In this document: positions 30,721-38,978 of the stretch, piece by piece
How positions within the stretch are numbered: position 1 is the stretch's first letter
Layout: each line of letters starts with the position of its first letter
From: an uncultured Clostridia bacterium
GTDB lineage: Bacteria; Bacillota; Clostridia; TANB77; CAG-508
Length of the DNA stretch: 42,990 nt
Direction of reading: 5' to 3'
Assembly: GCA_947630065.1 (NCBI GenBank)
Contig: CANRGE010000013.1
Span: 1 to 42,990 of the forward strand
Position numbers and translations under genes: made by a program
Notes under the pieces: model-generated
Database searches by the model: none
Seen by the model: only the letters and a program-made list of their open reading frames with translations
What the model was told of the DNA's origin: nothing

Positions 30721-31416
30721 CTATATTAATCTTAATAAAGATAAAACTGCATATATTACATAATAAATACCTTCTATTGCAATAAAAGTTTTTAAGAATT
30801 TTGAATTACCTTCTTCTTTAAATAGTGCTTTCAAAGCAAAATATGTTAATACTGTAGATATTACAGAGCAAAAACTTGAAAATGCAGATGTTATATCTGA
30901 TACTTTATAACTTATTAATGTTAATAAGCTAACTACTGAAGCAATTATTGTTGGTATTTTTGCAGTTATAACTAATGTTAAAATACTTACTAGAGATTTC
31001 TTTTCTTTTTGATTTAATAAAAATGTTACTAATCCTAATACTACTACACTAATTAGTGGGAATGCCACTGTTCTTAAAATGCTTGTAAAGTTTTTCCATG
31101 AAGATATTCTTGCTAGTGCACTATAACTAACAGCTGAAGATACAAATCTTGCAACCATCCATACAATTATTAATATTAGTGCATATTTAAAGTATTTGTT
31201 TGAGTTATCTTTTACGATTTTTTCAAATGTTTCAAATGGATTAGTAAATAAAGACTTAACAAATCCTGTTGTTTCTTTTGCATCATTCTTAATGTTTACA
31301 TTCTTAATAGTATCTTTTACTTGATTTACAGTATTTACAGTTTCATTTTTTAGTTCCTCTTTGTCTACAACAACTTCTTGCTTTTCTTGTTTGTTTTCAG
31401 AATTATTTTCTTCCAT
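30721..31416 (-). CDS. membrane protein, possibly Yip1-like
   Basis: A 231-residue protein with a highly charged N-terminal third (Glu/Lys/Asn-rich, probably cytoplasmic and partly coiled), then SLFTNPFETFEKIVKDNS and about five membrane segments. The short NPF...F motif before the membrane region and the hydrophobic layout resemble bacterial Yip1/DUF1282-type proteins, but this is a weak recognition. The second ATG (31416) is taken as the start because GGGGGA would lie too close to the first. It has its own terminator. Role unknown. Confidence 0.65.
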   Translation of the reverse strand: MEENNSENKQEKQEVVVDKEELKNETVNTVNQVKDTIKNVNIKNDAKETTGFVKSLFTNPFETFEKIVKDNSNKYFKYALILIIVWMVARFVSSAVSYSALARISSWKNFTSILRTVAFPLISVVVLGLVTFLLNQKEKKSLVSILTLVITAKIPTIIASVVSLLTLISYKVSDITSAFSSFCSVISTVLTYFALKALFKEEGNSKFLKTFIAIEGIYYVIYAVLSLLRLI

Positions 31417-31448
31417 TTTCATTCCCCCATTTTTTATTTTATATTCGT

Positions 31449-31477
31449 ATTATATTTGAATTATTCATTTTTGTATA
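31449..31477 (-). promoter_or_regulatory. possible promoter of the membrane protein gene
   Basis: A perfect -10 TATAAT (31449-31454) with a poor -35 TATACA (31472-31477) at 17 bp. Support is moderate to weak. Confidence 0.35.
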
Positions 31478-31491
31478 TATTTTTATATTAT

Positions 31492-32628
31492 CTAATCTCC
31501 TAAACAAATACCAATATCTCTAGCTGTTTTTACTAAATCGTGATCCATTGTTACTTTTCTTATATTGCTTTCAGCAGTATTTCCTGATACAGCTCCTATT
31601 ACTTTGTTATTTCCTACAACATCTTCTAATGATACTGAATCTAATTTACCATTTTTTATTACTGCTAATGTTCCAAATTTTCCTTCTAGAGCTAATTCCA
31701 TTGCTTTTGCACCATATTTTGTTGATAGTACTCTATCGAATGCTGTTGGTGTTCCACCTCTTTGCATATATCCTAATGTTGTATTTCTTGATTCTAATCC
31801 TGTTAATGCTTCTAGTTCTTTTGCAACACGTTGTCCTGCTCCTCCAAGTTTTGTATTGTCTACTCCTTTTCCATTATCTCTTGTATTTTCTATTGCAAGA
31901 ATTCCATCTTTTGGTGCTGCTCCTTCTGCAACAACAACTATACTAAAGCTTTTTCCTTTTGCTATTCTTTCATTTATTTTTTCTACCGCTTTATTTATAT
32001 CATAAGGTATTTCTGGAATTAAGGCTATATCTGCTCCACCTGAAATAGCAGATTCTAATGCTATCCATCCAGCATATCTTCCCATTACTTCTAATACCAT
32101 TATTCTATGGTGTGTTTCGCCTGTAGTATGAAGTCTGTCTAAGGCATCTGTAGCTACAGATACAGCTGTATTATATCCAAATGTAATTTCTGTACATGCT
32201 ACATCATTATCTATTGTTTTTGGTACCCCTATTACGTTTATTCCTTTTAAAGAAAAGTCTCTAGCTGATTTTTGTGTTCCATCTCCACCTAATGTGAATA
32301 AGCAATCAAATCCATCATCTTTAATATTTTGAACACATTTATCTGATAAATCTTTATATACCACTTGTCCATTTTCTTCTACTTTATAATTAAATACATT
32401 TGAATTTGTTGATGACCCTATTATTGAACCACCTTTATGAAGTATTCCTGATGCAGTGTTATAACTATCTAATTTAACATATTCATTATTTAATAGTCCT
32501 CTATAACCTTCTATAAATCCATAACATTCTACATTATTTTGTTCTGCTGTTTTTACTATTGCTCTTATAACAGCATTAAATCCAGATACGTCTCCTCCAT
32601 TTGCTAATATTGCTACTTTTTTTATCAT
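31492..32628 (-). CDS. pfkA: 6-phosphofructokinase
   Basis: A 378-residue glycolytic enzyme converting fructose-6-phosphate to the 1,6-bisphosphate. Motifs: LANGGDVSGFNAVIRAI at the start, TLGGDGTQKSA (GGDGT at 114-118) and VPKTIDND at 136-142 with the catalytic Asp140. Gly in GGDGT is typical of ATP use, while Lys in PKTIDND is typical of PPi-type or mixed group III enzymes, so the phosphate donor is not certain. The ATG at 32628 is chosen for its GGAAGGA site; the open frame extends 18 bases further. It has its own promoter. Confidence 0.93.
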   Translation of the reverse strand: MIKKVAILANGGDVSGFNAVIRAIVKTAEQNNVECYGFIEGYRGLLNNEYVKLDSYNTASGILHKGGSIIGSSTNSNVFNYKVEENGQVVYKDLSDKCVQNIKDDGFDCLFTLGGDGTQKSARDFSLKGINVIGVPKTIDNDVACTEITFGYNTAVSVATDALDRLHTTGETHHRIMVLEVMGRYAGWIALESAISGGADIALIPEIPYDINKAVEKINERIAKGKSFSIVVVAEGAAPKDGILAIENTRDNGKGVDNTKLGGAGQRVAKELEALTGLESRNTTLGYMQRGGTPTAFDRVLSTKYGAKAMELALEGKFGTLAVIKNGKLDSVSLEDVVGNNKVIGAVSGNTAESNIRKVTMDHDLVKTARDIGICLGD

Positions 32629-32664
32629 TTTATCTCTTCCTTCCATTTTTATTTGTACTTTTTT

Positions 32665-32692
32665 ATTATACCAATAAAAGAAATATTTACAA
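32665..32692 (-). promoter_or_regulatory. sigma-A promoter of the phosphofructokinase gene
   Basis: On the minus strand, -35 TTGTAA (32687-32692), a 16-bp spacer and -10 TATAAT (32665-32670). The -35 lies in one arm of a hairpin (AATATTTAC/GTAAATATT, about 32682-32710) that may end the rhodanese transcript. Confidence 0.75.
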
Positions 32693-32741
32693 GTATTTTT
32701 TGTAAATATTCAATAATACTACATAAATATTTGTTTTTTAT

Positions 32742-33092
32742 CTAAATGTTTTGTATTCCTCCATTTAAACTATAAATATTTGTATATCCTAATTTTAATA
32801 ATATTGTTTTTGCTTCTTTGCTCCTTTTACCACTTTGACAGTATACAATTATTGTTGTGTTTTTATCTTGTATTATTTTTTCTACATTTTCTTTTAAATC
32901 ATATACAGGAATACATATAGCTCCATCCAAATGATATTCCTTGTACTCTTGTTTACTTCTTACATCTAGCAATATTGCATTTTGATTTTTTATTATTTCT
33001 TTTACTTGTATATAATTTATGTCTTCTACTCCTCTTTTTAAATTATAAGAAAATATTTTTTTAATTTTATTTTTTAATTTTTCTAATTTCAT
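32742..33092 (-). CDS. single-domain rhodanese
   Basis: A 116-residue sulfurtransferase-type protein. After a basic start of about 20 residues come LLDVRSKQEYKEYHLDGAIC and the active-site loop VYCQSGKRS with Cys85. Single-domain rhodaneses carry a sulfur atom on this Cys; the partner is unknown here. The ATG at 33092 is preferred since GAGG precedes it; earlier ATGs in the frame lie on top of the ribosome site. Neighbours do not indicate a specific pathway. Confidence 0.85.
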   Translation of the reverse strand: MKLEKLKNKIKKIFSYNLKRGVEDINYIQVKEIIKNQNAILLDVRSKQEYKEYHLDGAICIPVYDLKENVEKIIQDKNTTIIVYCQSGKRSKEAKTILLKLGYTNIYSLNGGIQNI

Positions 33093-33439
33093 TATCCTCA
33101 TTCCTTTATATACCACTTATTAATTTACACCTATTTTATTATATTCTTTTATCGTCTTTTTGCTACATTATGTTACAAAATAATTACATAATATTTCATA
33201 TTTATTTCTATTATATTTCAAATTTGATGTTTTATGTTTCCTTTATTGTTTACCTTTTATTTATTTTTATAGATTTCTTTAACTTTGTGGATATTGTGGA
33301 TAACTCTGTGTATAAGTATTTATAAGCTCTTTTTCGACATCCAATTATTTCTATTATATTACAATAGAATATGTCAACTTTTTATTTGTCATTTTTTCAT
33401 TCATTTATGTAACTTAATTTTTATAAAATATTTTTAAAC
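33093..33439. other. 347-base intergenic region
   Basis: No ORF with a ribosome site is visible between the rhodanese and SGNH genes. The stretch is AT-rich and contains the DnaA-box-like cluster described separately, a possible -10 for the rhodanese gene (TATAAT in GAATATAATAAAA on the minus strand, no good -35), and a TTGACA hexamer near 33373 whose nearest TATAAT is only 13 bases away. Confidence 0.6.
33286..33315 (+). promoter_or_regulatory. cluster of three DnaA-box-like sites
   Basis: Three 9-mers lie in the same direction: TGTGGATAT (33286-33294), TGTGGATAA (33295-33303, exact complement of the TTATCCACA consensus) and TGTGTATAA (33307-33315). The first two abut and the third follows after 3 bases. 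Flanks are AT-rich. No dnaA or dnaN gene is in the window, so this may be a DnaA-binding regulatory or titration site, or part of an origin. Confidence 0.55.
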
Positions 33440-34543
33440 CTAACTTTCAGTTTCAATAAAAATTTGATTGTAATTATAATTTAAATAAAAGTTTCTTTCT
33501 TTTTCTAGATATTCATTAACATTTTCTTTTGTAATTAGATATTCATCATTTTTAATCCATTCTAATATTTGTGAATTAATATCTCCAGAATAATGAGTAA
33601 AATCTCTATAATTATCCAAATTACATGTTAATTCATAATTATTGAAGAATGAATATAGTTTAACATTTTCACATTCTAATAAATAATTAATCCATATTTC
33701 TTCTGCTTCTAAATATTTTAATATATCACCATTTTGTGAAATACTATCCCACCACACAATACTATGTGGTGCCAAAAACATATAATACTGTATATCTTTA
33801 TTTAAATTTATAACATTTATTATATTTTCTTCAATATTTTCTTTTACTCTATTTATTTCCTCTTCACTTAGTTCGGTTATTTCACTTTTTGCTAATACTC
33901 TTTTATACTGTTTTAACACAGCCTCTTTTGAAAAAACATTTTTATTACTCCAATTAACATATTCATCAAAATTTGTAGCTGCACTACTTATTAATTTATT
34001 TATTAGCTTTTCACTTCTTAATAAAGTAAATGTAATGTCCCTTATAGCTAATTTTATTGCTTGACCACTAAAAATATATTTATAATCGTTAAAAATATTT
34101 TCGTCATATAAATATGTTGGATATTCACTATATTTGACAGCATCCTTATCATTTAAAATATCACTATATGTTATTCCATATAATATGTATTTTATATTTT
34201 TATTATATTTGATGGCTATTGATGTTTGTTCTGCAAGTTCTTTAAATTCTGCTCCTGCTAGAGGAACCTTTATAGAATTACAATTAAATAAATTATTAAA
34301 TTCAGACACTTTAAAATTTTCTGTATGTGAAGTACCTGTAATAATTGCATCATAATCATAATCATAATGCTTAATTATTCCATTATTTAAATATCTTTCT
34401 TCATTATTTAAATTATATTTTATAAAGCTTAAAGGTGCGTGATAATGAAAACAAGGATCAATAATTATAACTAATATAGCTGCAATTATAGCAACTGTTA
34501 TTACTATCGAAAAGAATATTGCTAACCATTTTTTACTACTCAT
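33440..34543 (-). CDS. SGNH-like O-acyltransferase partner, membrane anchored
   Basis: A 367-residue protein with one membrane anchor (about residues 8-29) and an outside domain. The nucleophile motif is IITGTSHTENF with Ser72; the C-terminal catalytic pair is in NYRDFTHYSGDI with Asp314 and His317. This is the AlgJ/DltD-like arrangement that works with an MBOAT, and the MBOAT gene lies 15 bases upstream. AAAGGAG precedes the ATG. The two form their own unit with a promoter at 36028-36056. The acyl group and acceptor sugar are unknown. Confidence 0.8.
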   Translation of the reverse strand: MSSKKWLAIFFSIVITVAIIAAILVIIIDPCFHYHAPLSFIKYNLNNEERYLNNGIIKHYDYDYDAIITGTSHTENFKVSEFNNLFNCNSIKVPLAGAEFKELAEQTSIAIKYNKNIKYILYGITYSDILNDKDAVKYSEYPTYLYDENIFNDYKYIFSGQAIKLAIRDITFTLLRSEKLINKLISSAATNFDEYVNWSNKNVFSKEAVLKQYKRVLAKSEITELSEEEINRVKENIEENIINVINLNKDIQYYMFLAPHSIVWWDSISQNGDILKYLEAEEIWINYLLECENVKLYSFFNNYELTCNLDNYRDFTHYSGDINSQILEWIKNDEYLITKENVNEYLEKERNFYLNYNYNQIFIETES

Positions 34544-34558
34544 TTCGTTTCTCCTTTC

Positions 34559-35992
34559 TTAAAATTGAAAATATAGGAATTGTATAATCTTGTCCATGTT
34601 AACTAAACTAACAAGCATTAACATTGCTGCAATTATTGCTGTTTTTTTCGATATCTTAAATTTTTCCATAATCTGACTTGAATTTGGTGCAAACCAACAA
34701 ATTAAAATTCCAATAACTAAGTATAATCCGCATTTTTTATTTGCCCAAATAAATGTAAAAATATTTGATAATATCGCTGACACTCCATTACCTAACGACG
34801 AAAAATTTATCATCTCTTTGTATACTGTTAATGCTTCTCCAAAAGAGTTAGACACAAATAAAACTCTAGCTAAAACTATACCTATTGCTGTTAGTGAGAA
34901 AGCTATTAAAAATGGAAATTTTATTTCTTTCCTATTCATCCATGCTGAAATGCATACTAATACTCCATTAGCAATTCCCCAAACCACAAATGTCCAACCA
35001 GCTCCATGCCAAAATCCTGATACCAAAAATGTTACCATAGTAGCAATATAATAATTTCTCCATTTACAATCTTTTCTGTATACACTTCTAAAAATATATG
35101 TACTTAAAAATCTAGACAATGTAATATGCCATCTTTTCCAATAATCTTGGAAATTTCTTGCCTTATATGGTGAATTAAAATTATGAGGTATTATAATATT
35201 AAACATTAAGCCTAAGCCTATTGCCATATCGGCATATCCTGATAAATCAAAATAGTATGAGATTGTGTACTCTATTGAATGAAACCATGTTGATAGAAGT
35301 CCGTACCCCCCGCTCGATATTATGTCACCAAAAAACATTTGTGCATCTTCTGTTAAGGGATCTGCTAATAAGATTTTTTTTGCAAGTCCTATAGAAAATA
35401 AAAAAATTCCTTTAACTATATTATCATAATTTATTATTTGGTTTTCCTTTTTTTCAAATTGAGATACCATTTCTTTATGATGTACAATAGGTCCTACTAT
35501 CAATTGTGGAAAAAATGTTATAAATAATAAATAGTCTAAAATATCATATTCAGCTGTTTCACCTCTATATGAGTCAACTATATATGCTATTAATTGAAAT
35601 GTAAAAAAAGATATTCCAATAGGCAGAATAATGTTAGGCATAATAATATCATCTTTAGCAAAGTAGTTATAGTTATCTACAAAAAAATTAGCATATTTAT
35701 AATATCCTAAAAGCAATATATTTCCTAATAAGCCAATTGCTAATAATATCTTTCGTTGTATTTTATCTTCACTTGGTAGTTTAGCAATTGAGCTTCCTAT
35801 TATATAATTTGCTATTACACTTCCTACAAAATACCAAAAAAAGTCTGGACTTCCTAAATAATAAAATATCAACGATGCTACAATAAGCCATATTTTAGAT
35901 ATTTTATTAAATTTGAATTTATTTAGTATATGATATCCAAAAAATACTATTGGTAAAAACACCAAAATAAATTTGTATGTTGAAAAAATCAT
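34559..35992 (-). CDS. MBOAT-family O-acyltransferase (AlgI/DltB-like)
   Basis: A 477-residue polytopic protein with the MBOAT motifs YYFDLSGYADMAIGLGLMF, YWKRWHITLSRFLSTYIF and GFWHGAGWTFVVWG with the catalytic His. The start is the ATG at 35992: GAAAGGGGA stands just before it, and the -10 box of the promoter (36028-36033) covers the earlier in-frame ATG at 36028, which therefore cannot be translated from this promoter. It should pass acyl groups across the membrane for the SGNH partner downstream. Confidence 0.92.
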   Translation of the reverse strand: MIFSTYKFILVFLPIVFFGYHILNKFKFNKISKIWLIVASLIFYYLGSPDFFWYFVGSVIANYIIGSSIAKLPSEDKIQRKILLAIGLLGNILLLGYYKYANFFVDNYNYFAKDDIIMPNIILPIGISFFTFQLIAYIVDSYRGETAEYDILDYLLFITFFPQLIVGPIVHHKEMVSQFEKKENQIINYDNIVKGIFLFSIGLAKKILLADPLTEDAQMFFGDIISSGGYGLLSTWFHSIEYTISYYFDLSGYADMAIGLGLMFNIIIPHNFNSPYKARNFQDYWKRWHITLSRFLSTYIFRSVYRKDCKWRNYYIATMVTFLVSGFWHGAGWTFVVWGIANGVLVCISAWMNRKEIKFPFLIAFSLTAIGIVLARVLFVSNSFGEALTVYKEMINFSSLGNGVSAILSNIFTFIWANKKCGLYLVIGILICWFAPNSSQIMEKFKISKKTAIIAAMLMLVSLVNMDKIIQFLYFQF

Positions 35993-36027
35993 TTTTATTC
36001 CCCTTTCATAAATATTATGTTGTTTCA

Positions 36028-36056
36028 ACTATAACGTAATTCCATTCAAATGTCAA
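36028..36056 (-). promoter_or_regulatory. sigma-A promoter of the MBOAT-SGNH unit
   Basis: On the minus strand, -35 TTGACA (36051-36056), a 17-bp spacer and -10 TATAGT (36028-36033). It lies in the 126-base region shared with the divergent gene at 36155. Confidence 0.82.
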
Positions 36057-36154
36057 TATTCGACAATTTATTTCTTGGCTTTATACATAACTTTATAGTT
36101 TAGTTAAAATTGTTTTTTTCTATTTCATATAATTAAATGAGGTGAATTATATTT

Positions 36155-36691
36155 ATGAAAAATAGAATTTTAAATTTCCAACTTTTCAGTGCTATTTTTG
36201 CTATTATCTTAGGTACTATTTTGCATTTTACATACGAATGGTCTGGTAATAATTACATTGTTGGTGCATTTTCAGCTGTAAACGAAAGTACATGGGAACA
36301 TTTAAAACTTGCATTTGTGCCTATGCTTATTACTACAATTATTGGATATTTTTATTTAGGAAAATCTTATTCTAAATTTCTATGTGCTAAATCTATTGGT
36401 ATTGTAAGTGCTATATTGTTTATAGTAATTTTCTTTTATACCTATACTGGTGTCTTTGGTACAAACATTTCATTTTTTAACATTGCTAGTTTCTTTGTTG
36501 CTATTATACTTGGAGAATTTATTGCGTATAAATTTACTATTTCTAATTACAATTGTCTTCCTAAAATAAGTATAGTTTTTTTAATTATATTAACACTTTT
36601 ATTTATAGGTTTTACATATGTTACCCCAAAAATAAATTTATTTAAAGACCCCATTACAAATTTATATGGTATAACAGCAAAAAGACTTTAA
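36155..36691 (+). CDS. conserved small membrane protein (DUF6512-like)
   Basis: The only plus-strand gene. A 178-residue protein with five or six membrane segments. The pattern GTILHFTYEWSGNNYIVGAF followed by AVNESTWEHLKL is, as I recall, that of the uncharacterised DUF6512 family; its invariant-looking polar residues (His, Tyr-Glu-Trp-Ser, Asn-Glu-Ser-Thr-Trp-Glu-His) lie near membrane edges. GAGGTGA lies 9 bases before the ATG, and TATAAT at 36127-36132 with a weak TTAAAA upstream may be the promoter. No function is known to me. Confidence 0.75.
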   Translation: MKNRILNFQLFSAIFAIILGTILHFTYEWSGNNYIVGAFSAVNESTWEHLKLAFVPMLITTIIGYFYLGKSYSKFLCAKSIGIVSAILFIVIFFYTYTGVFGTNISFFNIASFFVAIILGEFIAYKFTISNYNCLPKISIVFLIILTLLFIGFTYVTPKINLFKDPITNLYGITAKRL

Positions 36692-36700
36692 AAGAACAAA

Positions 36701-36715
36701 TCTCGCTTCGCGAGA
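36701..36715 (+). terminator. small hairpin after the plus-strand gene
   Basis: TCTCGC pairs with GCGAGA around TTC, followed by CCTTTTCTCT, about 10 bases after the stop at 36691. A modest terminator. Confidence 0.5.
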
Positions 36716-36748
36716 CCTTTTCTCTACATCTTAAAGTTTGCTATCTAA

Positions 36749-36867
36749 ATTCAAGGTCTCAAAGAAGCGTAAAGATTTGTTGACGCGAAAATTTACAAAG
36801 TAAATTTTCTGTGCAATGTTATTTTTTTATATAATAGGAAAGTAGAACTTTCCTATTATATAAAAAA
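36749..36867. repeat. dispersed structured repeat, copy 2
   Basis: Matches positions 1-118, identical over the first 76 bases and with the same hairpin (stem ATATAATAGGAAAG). The outer stem is TTTTTT/AAAAAA instead of TTTGTT/AACAAA, with one extra base, so pairing is preserved. It lies between the convergent ends of the plus-strand gene and the tyrosine kinase gene. Confidence 0.85.
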
Positions 36868-36924
36868 TTCTATTTAACCCCAAATTGAATTTTTTTATTC
36901 AAGTACGGGTTAAATAGAATTTTT
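36863..36924 (-). terminator. long terminator hairpin of the Wzz/kinase unit
   Basis: An 18-bp stem, AAAAATTCTATTTAACCC (36863-36880) with its exact complement (36907-36924), just after the kinase stop and followed on the minus strand by TTTTTTATAT where it meets the dispersed repeat. Likely active in both directions. Confidence 0.8.
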
Positions 36925-36938
36925 GTGTTTTTTATTAA

Positions 36939-37679
36939 CTATTCTTCGACTTTTTCTTTATTTTCTCTGTTTACACGTTTTGTTGTATTTTCACCATAAT
37001 AATAATCCATAGAATATTGCTTTGATTTTACTGGTATCTTATTTAGAACAACACCAGCTATCCTTCCTCCTACATTTTCTATCGACTTTTTAATTTTCTG
37101 CAAATCTTCCTTTTTAGTTTCATTATATGAAGCAACTAATATTGTTGTATCCACCAGTCTTGTTAAAACTAAGGAATCTGTAACCAATAAATTTGGCGTA
37201 CCATCTAATATAATAATATCAAAAACTTCTTTCAACTTATCAAGCATCTTTCTCGTTATCTCTTTTCCTAATAATTCCGATGGATTTGGAGGTACATTAC
37301 CTGCAGGAATTAAATATAAATTTTTTAATTCCGTTTGTTTCACATATTTTAATACATCAATATCGCCATCTATTCCCCATTCATTTAATCCTGATAAGAA
37401 GTTAGATAAGCCTGGTGTAATAGGAATTTGAAATAGTGAACCTAACCTTCCCATACGCATATCTGCATCAATCAATAATACTTTTTTACCTGTTTGTGCA
37501 AAAGTAATTGCTAAATTTGATGCTACCCAACTTTTTCCTTCACTAGGTCTAGTTGAAGTAACTAATATCGTTTTTAATTTTTCTTGTGAGGTCATGAACA
37601 ATATATTTGTTCTTAATGTTCTAAACATCTCTGCGATTGGAGATTTTGGATGTCTTTGAGCTATTAATTCTTTTCTCAT
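36939..37679 (-). CDS. cpsD: CpsD/CapB-family tyrosine autokinase
   Basis: A 246-residue cytoplasmic BY-kinase. Walker A is STRPSEGKSW (42-51), Walker A' is LLIDADMRMG (68-77), Walker B is in IIILDGTPNLL. The C-terminal tyrosine cluster has Tyr222 and Tyr226-228 (QYSMDYYYGEN). It needs the Wzz/CpsC membrane protein encoded just upstream (4-base overlap) for activity. Phosphorylation and dephosphorylation by the CpsB phosphatase at 2626 control polymer length and export in characterised systems. Its start follows GGGAGG. Confidence 0.93.
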   Translation of the reverse strand: MRKELIAQRHPKSPIAEMFRTLRTNILFMTSQEKLKTILVTSTRPSEGKSWVASNLAITFAQTGKKVLLIDADMRMGRLGSLFQIPITPGLSNFLSGLNEWGIDGDIDVLKYVKQTELKNLYLIPAGNVPPNPSELLGKEITRKMLDKLKEVFDIIILDGTPNLLVTDSLVLTRLVDTTILVASYNETKKEDLQKIKKSIENVGGRIAGVVLNKIPVKSKQYSMDYYYGENTTKRVNRENKEKVEE

Positions 37680-38389
37680 CTTTTCTTTTTTCCTCCCTTT
37701 TGTATCTTAAATTCTTCCCTATAATTAGGAATAGATGCTAAAACAAATAAGCCTGTACCTTTTTCTATGTCTTCTTCTGTTTTTATTGTATTATCTAACA
37801 TATTGGAAATTAACACACTAATAGCAGACACAATAAAACCTATAATTGCAAATACTAAAATATCTTTTATGTGATTAATATTACTTGGCGTTGTTGGAAC
37901 CTCTGCTTCATCTAATATGTAAATATTGCTGATATTAAATATTTCTACAATTTTTTCACTAAAAACTTTAGCAATTTCATTTGCTAAAGTAGTTGCATAC
38001 TCTGGTGATTCATTCTTTACTTTTATCTCAATTATTTCTGTATCATCAACAGATGCAACAGATACATTATTCTTAATCTTTTCTATTTCGTTTTTATCTA
38101 AGTTCAAATTTGATGCCACTTGACCTAATACTATATTTTTTTTAATTATTGCACTGTATGTAGATACTAATTTTGAATTCATGCTTAAATCTGTAGAATT
38201 TATAGAAGTTTCTCCGGATTGTGAAGAACTTTGAACTAATACAAGACTCGTTACAGCAGTATAATTTGGTACAATATAGAAATACGAATATATAATTCCT
38301 AGAACAATAAATATTAAAACTATTAACACAATTTTTATTCTCTTATTCCAAAATAAAGAAAATAATTCTCTTAAATCTAACTCTTCCAT
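37676..38389 (-). CDS. cpsC: Wzz/CpsC-family chain-length regulator
   Basis: A 237-residue membrane protein with the Wzz layout: short cytoplasmic start (MEELDLRELFSLFWNKRIKI), first membrane segment near 18-40, an outside domain, and second segment near 178-197 followed by a basic tail that contacts the kinase. The VPTTPSNINH stretch before the second segment is the usual Pro-rich motif. It sets chain length with the Wzy polymerase and activates CpsD. GAGAGGAAAGG precedes the ATG. Its promoter has an A14 tract in the spacer. Confidence 0.92.
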   Translation of the reverse strand: MEELDLRELFSLFWNKRIKIVLIVLIFIVLGIIYSYFYIVPNYTAVTSLVLVQSSSQSGETSINSTDLSMNSKLVSTYSAIIKKNIVLGQVASNLNLDKNEIEKIKNNVSVASVDDTEIIEIKVKNESPEYATTLANEIAKVFSEKIVEIFNISNIYILDEAEVPTTPSNINHIKDILVFAIIGFIVSAISVLISNMLDNTIKTEEDIEKGTGLFVLASIPNYREEFKIQKGGKKKR

Positions 38390-38424
38390 TTTTCCTTTCC
38401 TCTCTTTTGTGAAATTACTTTTCT

Positions 38425-38453
38425 ATTATATATATATTTTTTTTTTTTTTCAA
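38425..38453 (-). promoter_or_regulatory. wzz-kinase promoter with A14 tract in the spacer
   Basis: On the minus strand, -35 TTGAAA (38448-38453) follows the VanZ stop directly, then a 17-bp spacer made of an A run and TATATA, then -10 TATAAT (38425-38430). The 14-base A tract (38437-38450) overlaps the -35 end and fills most of the spacer, so tract slippage would change spacing away from the present optimum. Confidence 0.75.
38437..38450. repeat. 14-base T/A homopolymer in a promoter
   Basis: Fourteen T on the plus strand (A on the coding strand) between the VanZ stop and the wzz start, within the promoter described above. Next to it lies a short TATATA run. Confidence 0.9.
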
Positions 38454-38939
38454 CTATTTTTTCATTATATTCAAAATATTTTTTAATACGACGAAAAAAG
38501 CCATAAAAATAAGTATTCCGACAATCACTCCACTACTATCTAATAATACATCTAAGACTTGTGGACCTCTTCCTGGCACAAAAAACTGATGAATCTCATC
38601 AGAACTTGCATATAATACACCTATTCCAAGACTACTACCTATTTTTTTTATTCTATTTATATTATATGTTTCCATTAGACTCATCATTAATATTCCAACT
38701 AATGTATACAATGTAAAATGTGCCATTTTTCTTATGAATTTTTCAATCTTATTTAATACATTTTCTTTTTCTATTTTATCTAATTTTTGTATACTTTCTA
38801 TATTCTTTGTTACTTCATATGTTACTTTTTTGCTTAAATTCCCAGATTTTTCTCTATTTTGACTAGAAAATCCAAATATAGTTGCAAATAAAATCAACAA
38901 GCATATTATTATTACTGTTCTAAATATATTTTTTTTCAT
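38454..38939 (-). CDS. VanZ-like membrane protein
   Basis: A 161-residue VanZ-family protein with four membrane segments: TIFGFSSQNREKSGNLSKKV near the start, RKMAHFTLYTLVGILM in the middle and SSDEIHQFFVPGRGPQVLDV before the last segment. It is a paralogue of the one at 25912. The ATG at 38939 is chosen because GGAGAAAG precedes it. It follows the MBOAT gene by 39 bases and comes right before wzz. Function unknown; in both places it stands at the head of polymer-handling genes. Confidence 0.87.
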   Translation of the reverse strand: MKKNIFRTVIIICLLILFATIFGFSSQNREKSGNLSKKVTYEVTKNIESIQKLDKIEKENVLNKIEKFIRKMAHFTLYTLVGILMMSLMETYNINRIKKIGSSLGIGVLYASSDEIHQFFVPGRGPQVLDVLLDSSGVIVGILIFMAFFVVLKNILNIMKK

Positions 38940-38978
38940 ATCTTTCTCCATTGTTTTATATTATACATAATCCACTAA

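Noticed and set aside
31548..32022. Plus-strand ORFs opposite phosphofructokinase and other genes
   Set aside because: They are antisense shadows of real genes: Leu/Ser/Phe-rich, no ribosome sites and no recognisable domains.
33354..33378. TTGACA with TATAAT on the minus strand as a promoter of the rhodanese gene
   Set aside because: The spacing is only 13 bp, too short for a sigma-A promoter, and it is about 260 bases from the gene.
34559..36028. ATG at 36028 as start of the MBOAT gene
   Set aside because: It lies in the -10 box of the promoter and lacks a ribosome site; the ATG at 35992 has GAAAGGGGA before it.
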